From: Halomonas sp.
Lineage (GTDB): Bacteria > Pseudomonadota > Gammaproteobacteria > Pseudomonadales > Halomonadaceae
DNA: 64,000 bases
Direction: 5' to 3'
Assembly (NCBI RefSeq): GCF_020832045.1
Contig: NZ_JAFIFK010000077.1
Coordinates: forward strand, 49,574-113,573
The translations under genes and the position numbers were made by a program. Shown in pieces: positions 52,189 to 63,797 of this stretch. Each line of letters starts with the position of its first letter. Position 1 is the first letter of the stretch. The notes beneath the pieces are model-generated. The model saw only the letters and a program-made list of their open reading frames with translations. It was not told the origin of the DNA and ran no database searches.

Positions 52189-53289
52189 TCAGGCGCTCGC
52201 AATCAGCCTGCCACGCTTCTCCCGCTGCCGTTCGAGCGCCCAGCGCACGTGCTCGCGCACCAGGTCGGAGGGGAAGGCGAGGCGGGCGCGCAGGGCCGCT
52301 TCCACGCTCTCGCTCCAGGGCGCGTTGCCCAGCCCCACCGCCAGGTTGCGCAACCAGCGCTCGTAGCCGATGCGGCGAATCGGGCTGCCGGCGGTCTTGT
52401 CGAGGAACTCTTCCTCACCCCAGGCGAACAGCGACACCAGGCTGGCACGATCCAGATCGTGGCGAGGTGAGAAGTCGGCTTCCGCCGTGGCTTTGGCAAA
52501 GCGGGTGAAGGGGCAGACCAGCTGACAGTCGTCGCAGCCGAACACGCGGTTGCCCATGGCTTCGCGAAAGCGCTCCGGGATGCTGCCGAACAGCTCGATG
52601 GTGAGATAGGAGATGCAGGCGCGGGCGTCGACCACCTTGTCCTCGACGATGGCTTCGGTGGGACAGGCCGTGCGGCAGGCGCTGCAGTTGCCGCAGTGTT
52701 CACTGTCGAAGGGCGGGTCGACGGGCAGCGGCAAGTCGACGTAGAGTTCGCCGAGAAAGAACAGCGAGCCCGCCCGGGGATTGAGCAGCATGGCGTTCTT
52801 GCCCACCCAGCCCCGCCCGGCCTTGCGCGCCAGGGCGCGCTCCATCACCGGCGCCGAGTCGACGAAGGCGCGGTAGCCGAAGGGGCCGACGCGCTCCTCT
52901 ATCCAACTGGCCAGGGTGGCCAGGCGTTTGCGCATCAGCTTGTGATAGTCGCGGCCCACCGCATAGCGTGAGACATAGGCCGTTTCCGGTTGTCCCAGCA
53001 CCTTGGCGCTTTCGACGTCCGCCGGCAGGTAGTCCAGGCGCGCGCTGACTACCCGCAGGGTACCGGGAACAAGTTCCTCGGGCCGGGTACGCTTGGTGCC
53101 ATGCTTGGCCATGAACCCCATTTCGCCCTGGAAACCGGCATCCAGCCAGCGCAGCAGGTGGCGCTCGTCCTCGGCCAGATCGATGTCGGCGATGCCCACC
53201 TGCTGGAAGCCGAGCTCACGCCCCCACGTCTTGATGGTGGCGGCCAACTCTTCCAGCGCGCTGTCTTCCAGGATTGCGGGGGAGGTCAT
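52189..53289 (-). CDS. queG: Epoxyqueuosine reductase QueG
   Basis: 366 residues. Two [4Fe-4S] ferredoxin-type motifs are present (C-G-N-C-S-A-C-R-T-A-C-P and C-D-D-C-Q-L-V-C-P), with the N-terminal cobalamin-binding domain (R-Y-A-V-G-R-D-Y-H-K and V-D-S-A-P-V-M-E-R). C-terminal HEAT-like helices (about 300-366) bind tRNA. It performs the last step of queuosine formation in tRNA. It is divergent from nnr. Confidence 0.95.
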   Translation of the reverse strand: MTSPAILEDSALEELAATIKTWGRELGFQQVGIADIDLAEDERHLLRWLDAGFQGEMGFMAKHGTKRTRPEELVPGTLRVVSARLDYLPADVESAKVLGQPETAYVSRYAVGRDYHKLMRKRLATLASWIEERVGPFGYRAFVDSAPVMERALARKAGRGWVGKNAMLLNPRAGSLFFLGELYVDLPLPVDPPFDSEHCGNCSACRTACPTEAIVEDKVVDARACISYLTIELFGSIPERFREAMGNRVFGCDDCQLVCPFTRFAKATAEADFSPRHDLDRASLVSLFAWGEEEFLDKTAGSPIRRIGYERWLRNLAVGLGNAPWSESVEAALRARLAFPSDLVREHVRWALERQREKRGRLIASA

Positions 53290-53389
53290 GATCGAGAAAA
53301 AACCGGGTAAAAACGTAGCGTGGGGATTGGCGAGAGCGCCATGCAGCTTACACTCGCATCATAAAGCAATGCCGCCAGGGAGACACGGG

Positions 53390-54952
53390 GTGTCGGATAA
53401 CCGTTCAGAACGATCACAGGTCATGCTGCGTCCGTTGTATCGCGCCGAGCAGGTACGTGAGCTGGACCGACGTACCATTGACAGCGGCATCGAGGGATTC
53501 GCCCTGATGCAGCGGGCCGCGACAGCCGCCTGGCAGAGTCTCAAGGCTCGCTGGCCCGGTGTCAGACGCATCAGCGTGCTGTGCGGAGGCGGCAATAACG
53601 GTGGCGATGGCCACGTGCTGTCTGCCCTGGCGACGGTGGCGGGTGTCGAGGTGCAGCGCATCGCTCTCAAGCCGACAGAAGCGCTCGAAGGCGACGCGGC
53701 ACGGGCCGCCGAGATGGCCACGGCTGCTGGAGTCGGGCGGGAAACCTGGCGCACGGATGTCGTTTTTCGTGGCGAAGTGATCGTCGATGCGCTTCTCGGT
53801 ACCGGGCTCAGCGGTGAGGTTGGCGGCGAGTACCGCGATGCCATCGAGGCGATCAATGCCAGCGGCCTGCCGGTGCTGGCCATCGACATCCCCAGCGGGT
53901 TGGCCGCCGATACCGGCGCCGAGCTCGGCGTGGCGGTGCGTGCCACCCGCACGGTCACTTTCATCGGCGACAAGATCGGCCTGCATACCGGGCGGGCGCC
54001 GGCGCTTGTCGGTGAGGTGCACTTCCGAGCCTTGGGGGTCGATGCACGTAGCCATGCCGACCTCAGACCGGCCGCGGATTTGCTCGATCAAGAGCTGGTT
54101 AATGCGTGGTTGCCTGCGCGTCACCGCGATGCCCACAAGGGCGACATGGGGCATGTGCTGGTGCTGGGCGGAGCGCCGGGCTTCGGCGGTGCGGCGCTGC
54201 TGGCCAGTGAGGCGGCGGCGCGCCTGGGTGCCGGCAAGATCAGCTTGGCGACCGCCCCGGAGCACGTCACGGCCTGCCTGACCTATCGCCCCGAGGTGAT
54301 GGTACATGGCCTCCGCGGTGCCGCCGAGCTGGGGGCGTTGCCGGACAAGGCCGACGTGCTGGTAGTCGGGCCGGGCCTGGGGCAGGCGGCGTGGGGGCAG
54401 GGCATGCTGCAGGTGGCGCTGAGCGCCACCCGTCAGCTGGTGGTGGATGCCGATGGGCTAAACCTGCTGGCTTCTCATTTCACCGGTCAGCGTCGCGATG
54501 ACTGGATACTCACGCCTCATCCGGGGGAGGCGGGACGTCTGCTGGGCTGTCGTGCCGCGGACGTGGAGGCCGACCGACCCGCGGCGGCGAGCGAGCTTCA
54601 GCGCCGCTACGGCGGTGTGATCGTGCTCAAGGGAGCCGGCACCTTGATAGCGGGACCGGAAAGCCTGGCGGTGTGTCCCTATGGTAATCCCGGTATGGCG
54701 TCGGGGGGCATGGGCGACGTTCTCTCGGGTATGCTTGGGGCGCTGCTGGCGCAGGGTCTGCCGCTGGAAATGGCTGCCAGGCTCGGCGTCATGGTACATG
54801 CCATGGCCGCCGACATGGCGGTGCGTGATGCGGGGGAGCGTGGCCTGCTGGCGGCCGATCTGGCATCCTATGCGCGAGTCATCGTCAATCCCGGTTTCGT
54901 GCCGGGGTTAGCTACGTTTTCCGGGGGCCATGATGCGCATAAGACTCGATGA
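53390..54952 (+). CDS. nnr: Bifunctional NAD(P)H-hydrate epimerase / ADP-dependent dehydratase
   Basis: 520 residues from a GTG at 53390, supported by AGGGAG seven bases away; an ATG at 53423 is an alternative with a poorer site. The N-terminal YjeF_N epimerase domain contains C-G-G-G-N-N-G-G-D-G, and the C-terminal ADP-dependent kinase-like domain contains T-P-H-P-G-E-A, L-K-G-A-G-T and G-M-A-S-G-G-M-G-D-V-L-S-G. It repairs hydrated NADH and NADPH. It overlaps tsaE by 23 bases. Confidence 0.94.
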   Translation: MSDNRSERSQVMLRPLYRAEQVRELDRRTIDSGIEGFALMQRAATAAWQSLKARWPGVRRISVLCGGGNNGGDGHVLSALATVAGVEVQRIALKPTEALEGDAARAAEMATAAGVGRETWRTDVVFRGEVIVDALLGTGLSGEVGGEYRDAIEAINASGLPVLAIDIPSGLAADTGAELGVAVRATRTVTFIGDKIGLHTGRAPALVGEVHFRALGVDARSHADLRPAADLLDQELVNAWLPARHRDAHKGDMGHVLVLGGAPGFGGAALLASEAAARLGAGKISLATAPEHVTACLTYRPEVMVHGLRGAAELGALPDKADVLVVGPGLGQAAWGQGMLQVALSATRQLVVDADGLNLLASHFTGQRRDDWILTPHPGEAGRLLGCRAADVEADRPAAASELQRRYGGVIVLKGAGTLIAGPESLAVCPYGNPGMASGGMGDVLSGMLGALLAQGLPLEMAARLGVMVHAMAADMAVRDAGERGLLAADLASYARVIVNPGFVPGLATFSGGHDAHKTR

Positions 54953-55433
54953 CGAAGACCGCCAGGTCGTCTTCGGGCAGTGCCTGGGTAGAGCCCTGAA
55001 GGGGCGGGGGCGCCTCTATCTCGAAGGTGAGCTGGGTGCCGGCAAGACGACGCTGGCTCGTGGCATCTTGAGAGCCTATGGGCATGCCGGGGCCGTCAAG
55101 AGTCCGACCTACACGCTGGTCGAGCCCTACGAGCTGGAGGGCGGCCTGATCTACCATTTCGACCTGTACCGCCTGGGCGACCCCGAAGAGCTCGAGTTCA
55201 TCGGTGGCCGCGATCTGTTCGCCGACGATGCGCTTTGTATCGTCGAGTGGCCAAGCCAGGGCGAAGGCTGGCTGCCGCTCCCCGACCTGAACGTGGCCCT
55301 GGCACTGTGCGGCGACGGACGTGAAGCCCGGCTCGTGGCCAACACTCCCCATGGACGAACGGTGCTCGAGGCCTTGCGTCTGGAGCCCGCCCTGACCGAT
55401 CTGATTTGCAATGGAGAGCGTGAAACGCCGTGA
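54930..55433 (+). CDS. tsaE: tRNA threonylcarbamoyladenosine biosynthesis protein TsaE
   Basis: 167 residues. P-loop G-E-L-G-A-G-K-T-T (about 33-41), switch region V-K-S-P-T-Y-T-L-V-E, and the Walker B-like H-F-D-L-Y-R-L. The ATPase drives the TsaBD cycle that forms t6A37 in tRNA. ATG 54930 is inside the end of nnr; an ATG three bases later is equally possible. It overlaps the amiB start by four bases. Confidence 0.94.
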   Translation: MMRIRLDDEDRQVVFGQCLGRALKGRGRLYLEGELGAGKTTLARGILRAYGHAGAVKSPTYTLVEPYELEGGLIYHFDLYRLGDPEELEFIGGRDLFADDALCIVEWPSQGEGWLPLPDLNVALALCGDGREARLVANTPHGRTVLEALRLEPALTDLICNGERETP

Positions 55434-56913
55434 TGATCACTCGATCCTTGCCCTTGGGCCAAGACGGTAAGCTGAGTCTCATTTACCGCAGTTGCCTTGG
55501 TCTGCTGCTTTTCGTACTGCTGTGGATGACCACTCTCGTTCAAGCTGCCCAGGTCGACAATATTCGCCTTTGGGCGGCTCCCGACCATGCCCGCCTGGTA
55601 TTCGACCTTTCAACCGATGCCGAAGCCAATGTCTTCATGCTGGACAATCCACGGCGGTTGGTCATCGACCTCGATCGCAGCGAGCTCAATACGGATCTCG
55701 CCCAGCTCGACTTGTCGGGTAGCGCCATCTCCACGGTACGTAGCGGCTCGCGTGACGGCGGGGGGCTGCGCGTGGTGCTGGAGCTTTCCCGTGACGTGGA
55801 ACCGCGCCATTTTACCTTGCCACCCACCGACCAGTATGGACACCGCCTGGTAGTGGACATGGAGTACCCGGGTGAAAGCGCGGTGGAGAACCCCATCGAT
55901 CCGATCGAAGCCATGATTCGCGAGCAGGAGATAACCGCCACTCGACATCGCGGCGAATCGGCCGGCGAGGCGCCTCGCATTGACCCCGAAGTGGTGGCGC
56001 AGCAGCCGGCGGCACCACATCCGCGTCGGGACATCATCATCGCCATCGACCCTGGGCATGGCGGGGAGGATCCCGGTGCGATCGGGCCCGGCGGCACCCG
56101 GGAGAAGGATGTGGTCATGGAGATCAGCCGTCGCCTGCAGCGTCTCGTCGACGGAGCCGAAGGCTTCCGCGCCGTGATGATCCGCGACGGTGACTACTAT
56201 ATCGGTCTGCGCCAGCGCACTCGCATAGCGCGCGAGCAGAAGGCCGACTTCTTCGTTTCGGTACACGCCGACGCCTTCACCAGCCCGCGGCCCAGTGGCA
56301 GTTCGGTCTATGCGCTTTCCCAGAGTGGAGCCACCTCGGAGACGGCGCAGTGGTTGGCGGCCAGTGAGAACCGCGCTGACCTGATCGGTGGCGTCGATGG
56401 CAATCTTTCGCTCAACGACAAGGATGAGGTGCTGCGTGGCGTACTGCTCGACCTGACCATGACCGCCACGCTCAACGACTCGCTGTCCATTGGCGGTCAG
56501 GTGCTCGACCAGTTGGGACGCGTCAACCGTTTGCATCGCTCCCGCGTGGAGCAGGCCGGTTTCATGGTGCTCAAGTCGCCCGATATTCCATCGCTGCTGA
56601 TCGAGACGGGGTTCATATCCAATCCCGACGAGGAGCGGAGGCTGCGTGACTCGGGGCATCAGCAGCGGCTGGCCGAATCGATCTTTGCCGGCATCGAAGC
56701 GCACTTTCGCAGCAACCCGCCGCCAGCCAGTCTGCTGGCCTGGCAGCGGGACAATCGTCGCACGCCCTCGAGTAACGAATACCGTATCCAGCCCGGCGAT
56801 ACGCTATCGCAGATCGCCGCCCAGCACGGGGTGCCGGTGGCGCAGCTCAAGCAGGCAAATGAAATCAACGGAGATGTGATCCGTGTCGGTCAGGTATTGC
56901 GGATCCCTCGCTC

Positions 56914-56917
<4 letters not shown>
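55430..56917 (+). CDS. amiB: N-acetylmuramoyl-L-alanine amidase AmiB
   Basis: 495 residues. Signal peptide or anchor to about residue 40 (hydrophobic, then V-Q-A-A-Q). AMIN domain about 42-145; Amidase_3 domain from about 200 with [17 protein letters not shown] and I-E-T-G-F-I-S-N; C-terminal LysM domain (about 450-495, [13 protein letters not shown]). It cuts septal peptidoglycan during cell separation. The LysM tail is usual in Pseudomonas-type AmiB. The start overlaps the tsaE stop and the end overlaps mutL, so all are coupled. Confidence 0.95.
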
Positions 56918-58851
<1,934 letters not shown>

Positions 58852-58861
58852 GGAGCCTTCG

Positions 58862-59800
58862 ATGACAGATTCTCGTCCCACTGCCATATTGCTGATGGGT
58901 CCCACCGCCGCAGGCAAGACCGATCTGGCTATCGCCCTGCATGAACGGCTCGACTTCGAGTTGATCAGTATGGACTCGGCCATGGTCTATCGAGGCATGG
59001 ACATTGGCAGCGCCAAACCCAGTGCAGAAGAGCTCGCGCGTGCGCCGCACCGGTTGATCGACATCCGCGACCCGGCCGAGCCGTACTCGGCGGCCGACTT
59101 TCGCGAGGACGCATGCCGGGAGATGCGACAAATCACCGCAGCCGGACGGGTGCCGCTACTTGTCGGTGGCACCATGATGTACGCCAAGCGCCTGCTCGAG
59201 GGTGTGGCCAATCTGCCAGCCGCCGATCCGGCGATACGCGCCGAACTGACGCGCGAGGCCGAGCGCAGCGGCCTGGCAGGGCTGCATGCCGAACTAGCCC
59301 GGGTCGACCCCGACTCCGCCCGGCGCATTCATCCCAACGATCCGCAGCGGTTGATGCGTGCTCTGGAGGTCTATCGTGCCAGCGGCTTGACCCTGACCGA
59401 GCTGTGGCAGCGACAGCAGCCTGAAACCTTCCCCTGGAAAGTGGTGTCGATAGGACTCACGCCTTTCGATCGACGTATTCTGCATGAGCGGATCGCGGCA
59501 CGCTTCGAGGTAATGCTCAAGTCGGGCCTGCTCGGCGAGGTGGAGGCGCTTCGGGCACGTGGCGACCTGCATCTCGAGCTGCCGTCGATGAAGAGTGTCG
59601 GCTATCGTCAGGCTTGGGAGTACCTCGATGGTTCAGGGGATATCGAGGCGCTGCGCCATCGCACGGTGGTGGCGACCCGTCAGCTGGCCAAGCGTCAATT
59701 GACGTGGCTGCGCAGCTGGCCGGCACTGCACTGGGTCGATAGTCAGACCCCGAATGCGCTGGACGAGGTCCTGAAATTCGTGCGTGAATCGGGCTCTTAG
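58862..59800 (+). CDS. miaA: tRNA dimethylallyltransferase
   Basis: 312 residues. P-loop G-P-T-A-A-G-K-T (about 13-20), [12 protein letters not shown] (about 39-50), L-V-G-G-T-M-M-Y (about 100-107) and [11 protein letters not shown] near the C-terminus. It adds dimethylallyl to A37 of tRNAs reading UNN codons. It begins ten bases after mutL, in the conserved mutL-miaA-hfq order. Confidence 0.96.
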   Translation: MTDSRPTAILLMGPTAAGKTDLAIALHERLDFELISMDSAMVYRGMDIGSAKPSAEELARAPHRLIDIRDPAEPYSAADFREDACREMRQITAAGRVPLLVGGTMMYAKRLLEGVANLPAADPAIRAELTREAERSGLAGLHAELARVDPDSARRIHPNDPQRLMRALEVYRASGLTLTELWQRQQPETFPWKVVSIGLTPFDRRILHERIAARFEVMLKSGLLGEVEALRARGDLHLELPSMKSVGYRQAWEYLDGSGDIEALRHRTVVATRQLAKRQLTWLRSWPALHWVDSQTPNALDEVLKFVRESGS

Positions 59801-59923
59801 CGTAAGATGTTGGCTTCGAGTGGCCGGGGGACCAGGCCAAACCGGCATGGTGGCATGTCGCAAGACAGGCAACCCAAGAACACAACTTTCACCCCTCAAA
59901 AGAACGATTTAGGGAGAGGTAAA

Positions 59924-60175
59924 ATGTCCAAAGGGCAGTCCCTTCAAGACCCATACCTGAACATCCTGCGCAAGGAGCGCATTCCGGTTTCGATTTTCCT
60001 GGTCAACGGCATCAAGCTGCAGGGACAGATCGAGTCTTTCGATCAGTTCGTGATTCTGCTGCGCAACACCGTCAGTCAGATGGTCTACAAGCACGCCATC
60101 TCCACTGTGGTGCCTTCGCGCAACGTGCGGCTGCCGCCGCAGGATCCCGCGGCTCAGCCGGACAGCAACGTGTGA
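59924..60175 (+). CDS. hfq: RNA chaperone Hfq
   Basis: 83 residues. Sm1 motif region [10 protein letters not shown] and Sm2 Y-K-H-A-I-S-T (the YKHA RNA-binding site). Distal/proximal face residues are typical. A short, proline-containing tail. AGGGAGAGG precedes the ATG at 59924; the longer frame upstream is not real. It forms a hexamer that pairs sRNAs with mRNAs. The 123-base gap after miaA may carry its own promoter, not identified. Confidence 0.97.
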   Translation: MSKGQSLQDPYLNILRKERIPVSIFLVNGIKLQGQIESFDQFVILLRNTVSQMVYKHAISTVVPSRNVRLPPQDPAAQPDSNV

Positions 60176-60183
60176 GGTATTGA

Positions 60184-61500
60184 TTGTTTTTTGAACGACC
60201 CGACGCCGGCGAAACGGCAGTACTGGTTCATGTGGACTTCCAGGACGATCGCGAGCGCGAGGATCCGGGCGAGTTCCTGGAGCTGGTCCGTTCCGCCGGA
60301 GCCGACCCGGCCATGTTGCTCACCGGGAGCCGGCATCGCCCCGATTCGCGCACCTTCATCGGTAGCGGCAAGTTAGAGGAGCTGCGTGAGGCGCTACAGC
60401 TGCACGGCGCCGAGCTGGTCATCTTCAACCACGGCTTGAGTCCTTCCCAGGAGCGTAACCTGGAGCGGGAACTCAAGTGTCGGGTATTGGATCGTACCGG
60501 ACTGATACTCGATATCTTTGCCCAGCGAGCGCGTACCCATGAGGGCAAGCTGCAGGTCGAGTTGGCTCAGCTCGAGTACATGGCGACTCGTCTGGTGCGC
60601 GGCTGGACCCACCTTGAACGTCAGAAGGGCGGCATCGGCCTGCGAGGTCCGGGCGAAACGCAGCTCGAAACCGACCGTCGTTTGCTGCGGGCTCGAATCA
60701 AGTCCATTCACAAGCGGCTCGACAAGGTTCGCAGCCAGCGCAGCCAGAATCGTCGTGCGCGCGAGCGAGCGGAGATTCCCAGCGTTTCGCTGGTCGGCTA
60801 TACCAATGCCGGCAAGTCGACGTTGTTCAATGCGCTGACCGAGGCAAAGGTCTACGCGGCCGATCAGCTGTTCGCCACCCTTGACCCGACCCTGCGGCGT
60901 CTTGAAATCGATGACGTAGGCCCCGTGGTGCTTGCGGATACCGTGGGTTTCATCCGCCATTTGCCGCACAAGCTGGTCGAGGCTTTCCAGGCCACGCTTC
61001 AGGAAGCGTCCGAAGCGACACTGCTGGTGCACGTGATAGACGCTGCCGACCCCGACCGTGAACTCAATGTGGAGCAGGTCGAAAACGTGCTCAACGAGAT
61101 CGGTGCGCTGGGTGTGCCGATGCTCAAGGTGATGAACAAGATCGATCTGCTCGACAGTGCGCCGCGGATCGAGCGTGACGGGCATGGCAGGCCCGAGGTC
61201 GTCTGGCTGTCGGCACGCGACGGGCGAGGCCTCGATTTGCTGGGGCAGGCGCTGTCGGAGTGTCTGGCGGAGAACGTGATCGAGTTCAGCGTGCTGCTTT
61301 CACCGCAGCAAGGGCGCCTGCGTGCGAGCCTGCACGAACTCGGTGCCGTACGACAAGAAGAGTACGAGGAAGGTGGTATGGTTCGGCTCGACGTGCGCCT
61401 TCCTCGGCGTGATTTCCTGCAGTTGATGGCCCGGTTGGGAGAGCGGGCGGAAGACTATCTTCCGTCCGAGCTGCACGAACGGCCGGTATGGGATGCGTGA
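60184..61500 (+). CDS. hflX: Ribosome-associated GTPase HflX
   Basis: 438 residues from a TTG start at 60184 (GAGG six bases upstream). The start is supported because family alignment begins at F-x-R-x-D-A-G-E. HflX N-terminal domain with E-R-N-L-E and R-T-G-L-I-L-D-I-F-A-Q-R-A; GTPase P-loop G-Y-T-N-A-G-K-S-T, D-T-V-G-F and N-K-I-D. It rescues or splits stalled ribosomes, for example after heat stress. TTG starts are weak, so low translation may be intended. Confidence 0.95.
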   Translation: MFFERPDAGETAVLVHVDFQDDREREDPGEFLELVRSAGADPAMLLTGSRHRPDSRTFIGSGKLEELREALQLHGAELVIFNHGLSPSQERNLERELKCRVLDRTGLILDIFAQRARTHEGKLQVELAQLEYMATRLVRGWTHLERQKGGIGLRGPGETQLETDRRLLRARIKSIHKRLDKVRSQRSQNRRARERAEIPSVSLVGYTNAGKSTLFNALTEAKVYAADQLFATLDPTLRRLEIDDVGPVVLADTVGFIRHLPHKLVEAFQATLQEASEATLLVHVIDAADPDRELNVEQVENVLNEIGALGVPMLKVMNKIDLLDSAPRIERDGHGRPEVVWLSARDGRGLDLLGQALSECLAENVIEFSVLLSPQQGRLRASLHELGAVRQEEYEEGGMVRLDVRLPRRDFLQLMARLGERAEDYLPSELHERPVWDA

Positions 61501-61649
61501 CGACGGCAGTGTCCCGATCGACTGGATCGACTTCCCCTAGAAATAACGACGCCGGACGTTCATCGGCGTCATAACAGGATGGCAACCGGCCTCTCTAATG
61601 CGGCTGACCGTGACGCCGATTGAGAGGCAACGCAGAGTGGAGACGACGT

Positions 61650-62903
61650 ATGGCTTGGAATGAGCCGGGTGGCGGCAACCAGCATGACCCCTGGAGCGGA
61701 GGGGGGCGACGCGGTGGCGGCAATGGCGGCAGCGGCGGCAATGGCGGCGGCGGTGGTAACCGCGGCGGTAACCAGGGGCCACCCGATCTTGACGAGGCTC
61801 TGAAGAAGTTTCAGGACAAGCTCAATGGCATGCTGGGCGGCCGTGGTGGAAAGGGTGGCGGCGGTCGTGGCGGCAAGGGGGGCGGAAAACCGCGCAATAC
61901 CTTTGCGCTGCCGGGCCTGCTGCTGGTGATTGCTCTGGGTATTTGGGGAGCCATGGGTTTCTATTTGGTCGACCAGGCCGAGCGCGGCGTCGTGCTGCGT
62001 TTCGGTGAGTTCCAGACCGTGGTGGGCCCAGGCCTGCACTGGAACCCGCCGCTGATCGATGACGTGCGTATGGTCAACGTGACCCGCGTTCGTTCGCTGA
62101 CTCAGACCCAGGCGATGCTGACCCGCGACGAGAACATCGTCGAGGTCGAGATCTCGGCCCAGTATCAGGTCAACAACCCGCGTGACTTCGTGCTCAACGT
62201 GCGCAATCCGCAGCTCTCCATCGAGAATGCGCTGGACAGTGCGCTGCGCCACGTGGTCGGCGGCACGGACATGATCGAGATTCTGACCTCCGGTCGTGAG
62301 ATCCTCGGTAGCTCCGTGGCGAGTCGACTGCAGACTTACCTGGACAGCTATGGCACGGGGATTCGCCTGCAGACAATCAACATCGAGTCGACCTCGGCGC
62401 CGGCACCCGTCATCGATGCTTTCGACGACGTGATCCGGGCTCGCGAAGATCGTCAGCGGACCATCAACGAGGGCATGGCTTACGCCAATGCCATCATTCC
62501 GGCCGCCCAGGGTCAGGCTCAGCGTCTGGTCGAGCAGGGCCAAGGGTATCGCGAGTCGGTAGTGGCAGAAGCTCAAGGTCAGGCCAACCGCTTCAACGCG
62601 CTGCTGGTTCAATATGACAATGCGCCGGAAATCATGCGTGAGCGTCTCTACATCGATGCCATGGCCGACGTCTTCGCCCGCACGCCGAAGGTACTGATCG
62701 ATGTCCGTGACGACGCCCCGCTGATGTATCTGCCGCTCGACCAGCGTCCTGGCGGCGGTGGCGGTAGCGGTGGTGGCGAGGGCAACGGCGATGCGGCACG
62801 TGGAGAAAGCGGTGAGCTCGATCCGCGAGTGCTCGAACGCCTGCGGACGACGTCCTCGGCGCAGGGTGGCAATACCGGTGGTATCCGCAGGGAGGGCCGC
62901 TAA
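61650..62903 (+). CDS. hflK: FtsH protease regulator HflK
   Basis: 417 residues from ATG 61650 (GGAG seven bases upstream). A Gly/Arg-rich N-terminal tail (about 15-90) precedes one membrane helix (about 90-112) and the SPFH/band-7 domain (A-E-R-G-V-V-L-R-F-G-E-F). The C-terminus is also Gly-rich. With HflC it forms the large cage around FtsH. It is immediately followed by hflC with no gap. Confidence 0.95.
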   Translation: MAWNEPGGGNQHDPWSGGGRRGGGNGGSGGNGGGGGNRGGNQGPPDLDEALKKFQDKLNGMLGGRGGKGGGGRGGKGGGKPRNTFALPGLLLVIALGIWGAMGFYLVDQAERGVVLRFGEFQTVVGPGLHWNPPLIDDVRMVNVTRVRSLTQTQAMLTRDENIVEVEISAQYQVNNPRDFVLNVRNPQLSIENALDSALRHVVGGTDMIEILTSGREILGSSVASRLQTYLDSYGTGIRLQTINIESTSAPAPVIDAFDDVIRAREDRQRTINEGMAYANAIIPAAQGQAQRLVEQGQGYRESVVAEAQGQANRFNALLVQYDNAPEIMRERLYIDAMADVFARTPKVLIDVRDDAPLMYLPLDQRPGGGGGSGGGEGNGDAARGESGELDPRVLERLRTTSSAQGGNTGGIRREGR

Positions 62904-63788
62904 ATGGTGAACAACCGTTCCTTGATCATCGTGGGTGGCCTGGCTGCCGTGGCCTGGTTGGCCAGCAATAGCCTCTATGTGGTCGACGAGACCGAGCGTG
63001 CCGTCAAGCTGCGTTTCGGTGAGGTCATCGAAGAGAACATCCAGCCTGGACTGCACTTCAAGGTGCCGATCACGCAAACCGTTCGCAAGTTCGACACTCG
63101 CGTACTGACGCTGGATACCGATACCAGCCGCTATCTGACCCTTGAACAGAAAGCGGTGATCGTGGACTCCTACGTCAAGTGGCAGGTGATCAACCCCACC
63201 CGCTACTACGAGGCGACGGCCGGAGACGAGATGATGGCGATTCGCCTCATCCAGCCGCGGGTCGACGAGAGTCTGCGTAACGAATTCGGGCGTCTGGACC
63301 TGCAGCAGATCATTGCCGAGCGTCGCGACGATCTGATGATTCGTCCGACCCAGGAGCTCGATGCGCTGATGCGAGAAGAGCTTGGCGTGTCGATCCTGGA
63401 TATCCGGGTGAAGCGTATCGATCTACCCGATGACGTATCGGCCGCGGTCTTCGAGCGGATGCGCTCCGAGCGTGAGCGTGAGGCTCGCGAGTGGCGCGCC
63501 CAGGGTCAGGAAGAGGCCGAGCGTATTCGCGCCAACGCCGATCGTCGGCGTCAGGTGCTACTGGCTCAGGCCACCGAGCGTGCCGAGACTCTGCGCGGTG
63601 AAGGCGACGCCGAAGCGGCGGCGATATTCTCGGAGGCCTACGGCCAGAACCAGGAGTTCTTCAGCTTCTGGCGCAGCCTCAACGCCTACCGCAACAGCTT
63701 CGACGGCGAGCGGGACATGCTGGTGCTGGACCCGACCAGCGATTTCTTCCGCTACCTGCGTAGCCCCGGTATCCAGAACGACGAATGA
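62904..63788 (+). CDS. hflC: FtsH protease regulator HflC
   Basis: 294 residues. One N-terminal membrane helix (about 6-24), then the band-7/SPFH domain (E-R-A-V-K-L-R-F-G-E), and a long helix rich in Arg/Glu (about 190-250). The C-terminus R-Y-L-R-S-P complete. It begins one base after the hflK stop. It is the last credible gene; the sequence after it is G-rich and unreliable. Confidence 0.96.
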   Translation: MVNNRSLIIVGGLAAVAWLASNSLYVVDETERAVKLRFGEVIEENIQPGLHFKVPITQTVRKFDTRVLTLDTDTSRYLTLEQKAVIVDSYVKWQVINPTRYYEATAGDEMMAIRLIQPRVDESLRNEFGRLDLQQIIAERRDDLMIRPTQELDALMREELGVSILDIRVKRIDLPDDVSAAVFERMRSEREREAREWRAQGQEEAERIRANADRRRQVLLAQATERAETLRGEGDAEAAAIFSEAYGQNQEFFSFWRSLNAYRNSFDGERDMLVLDPTSDFFRYLRSPGIQNDE

Positions 63789-63797
63789 CCTGGTGGC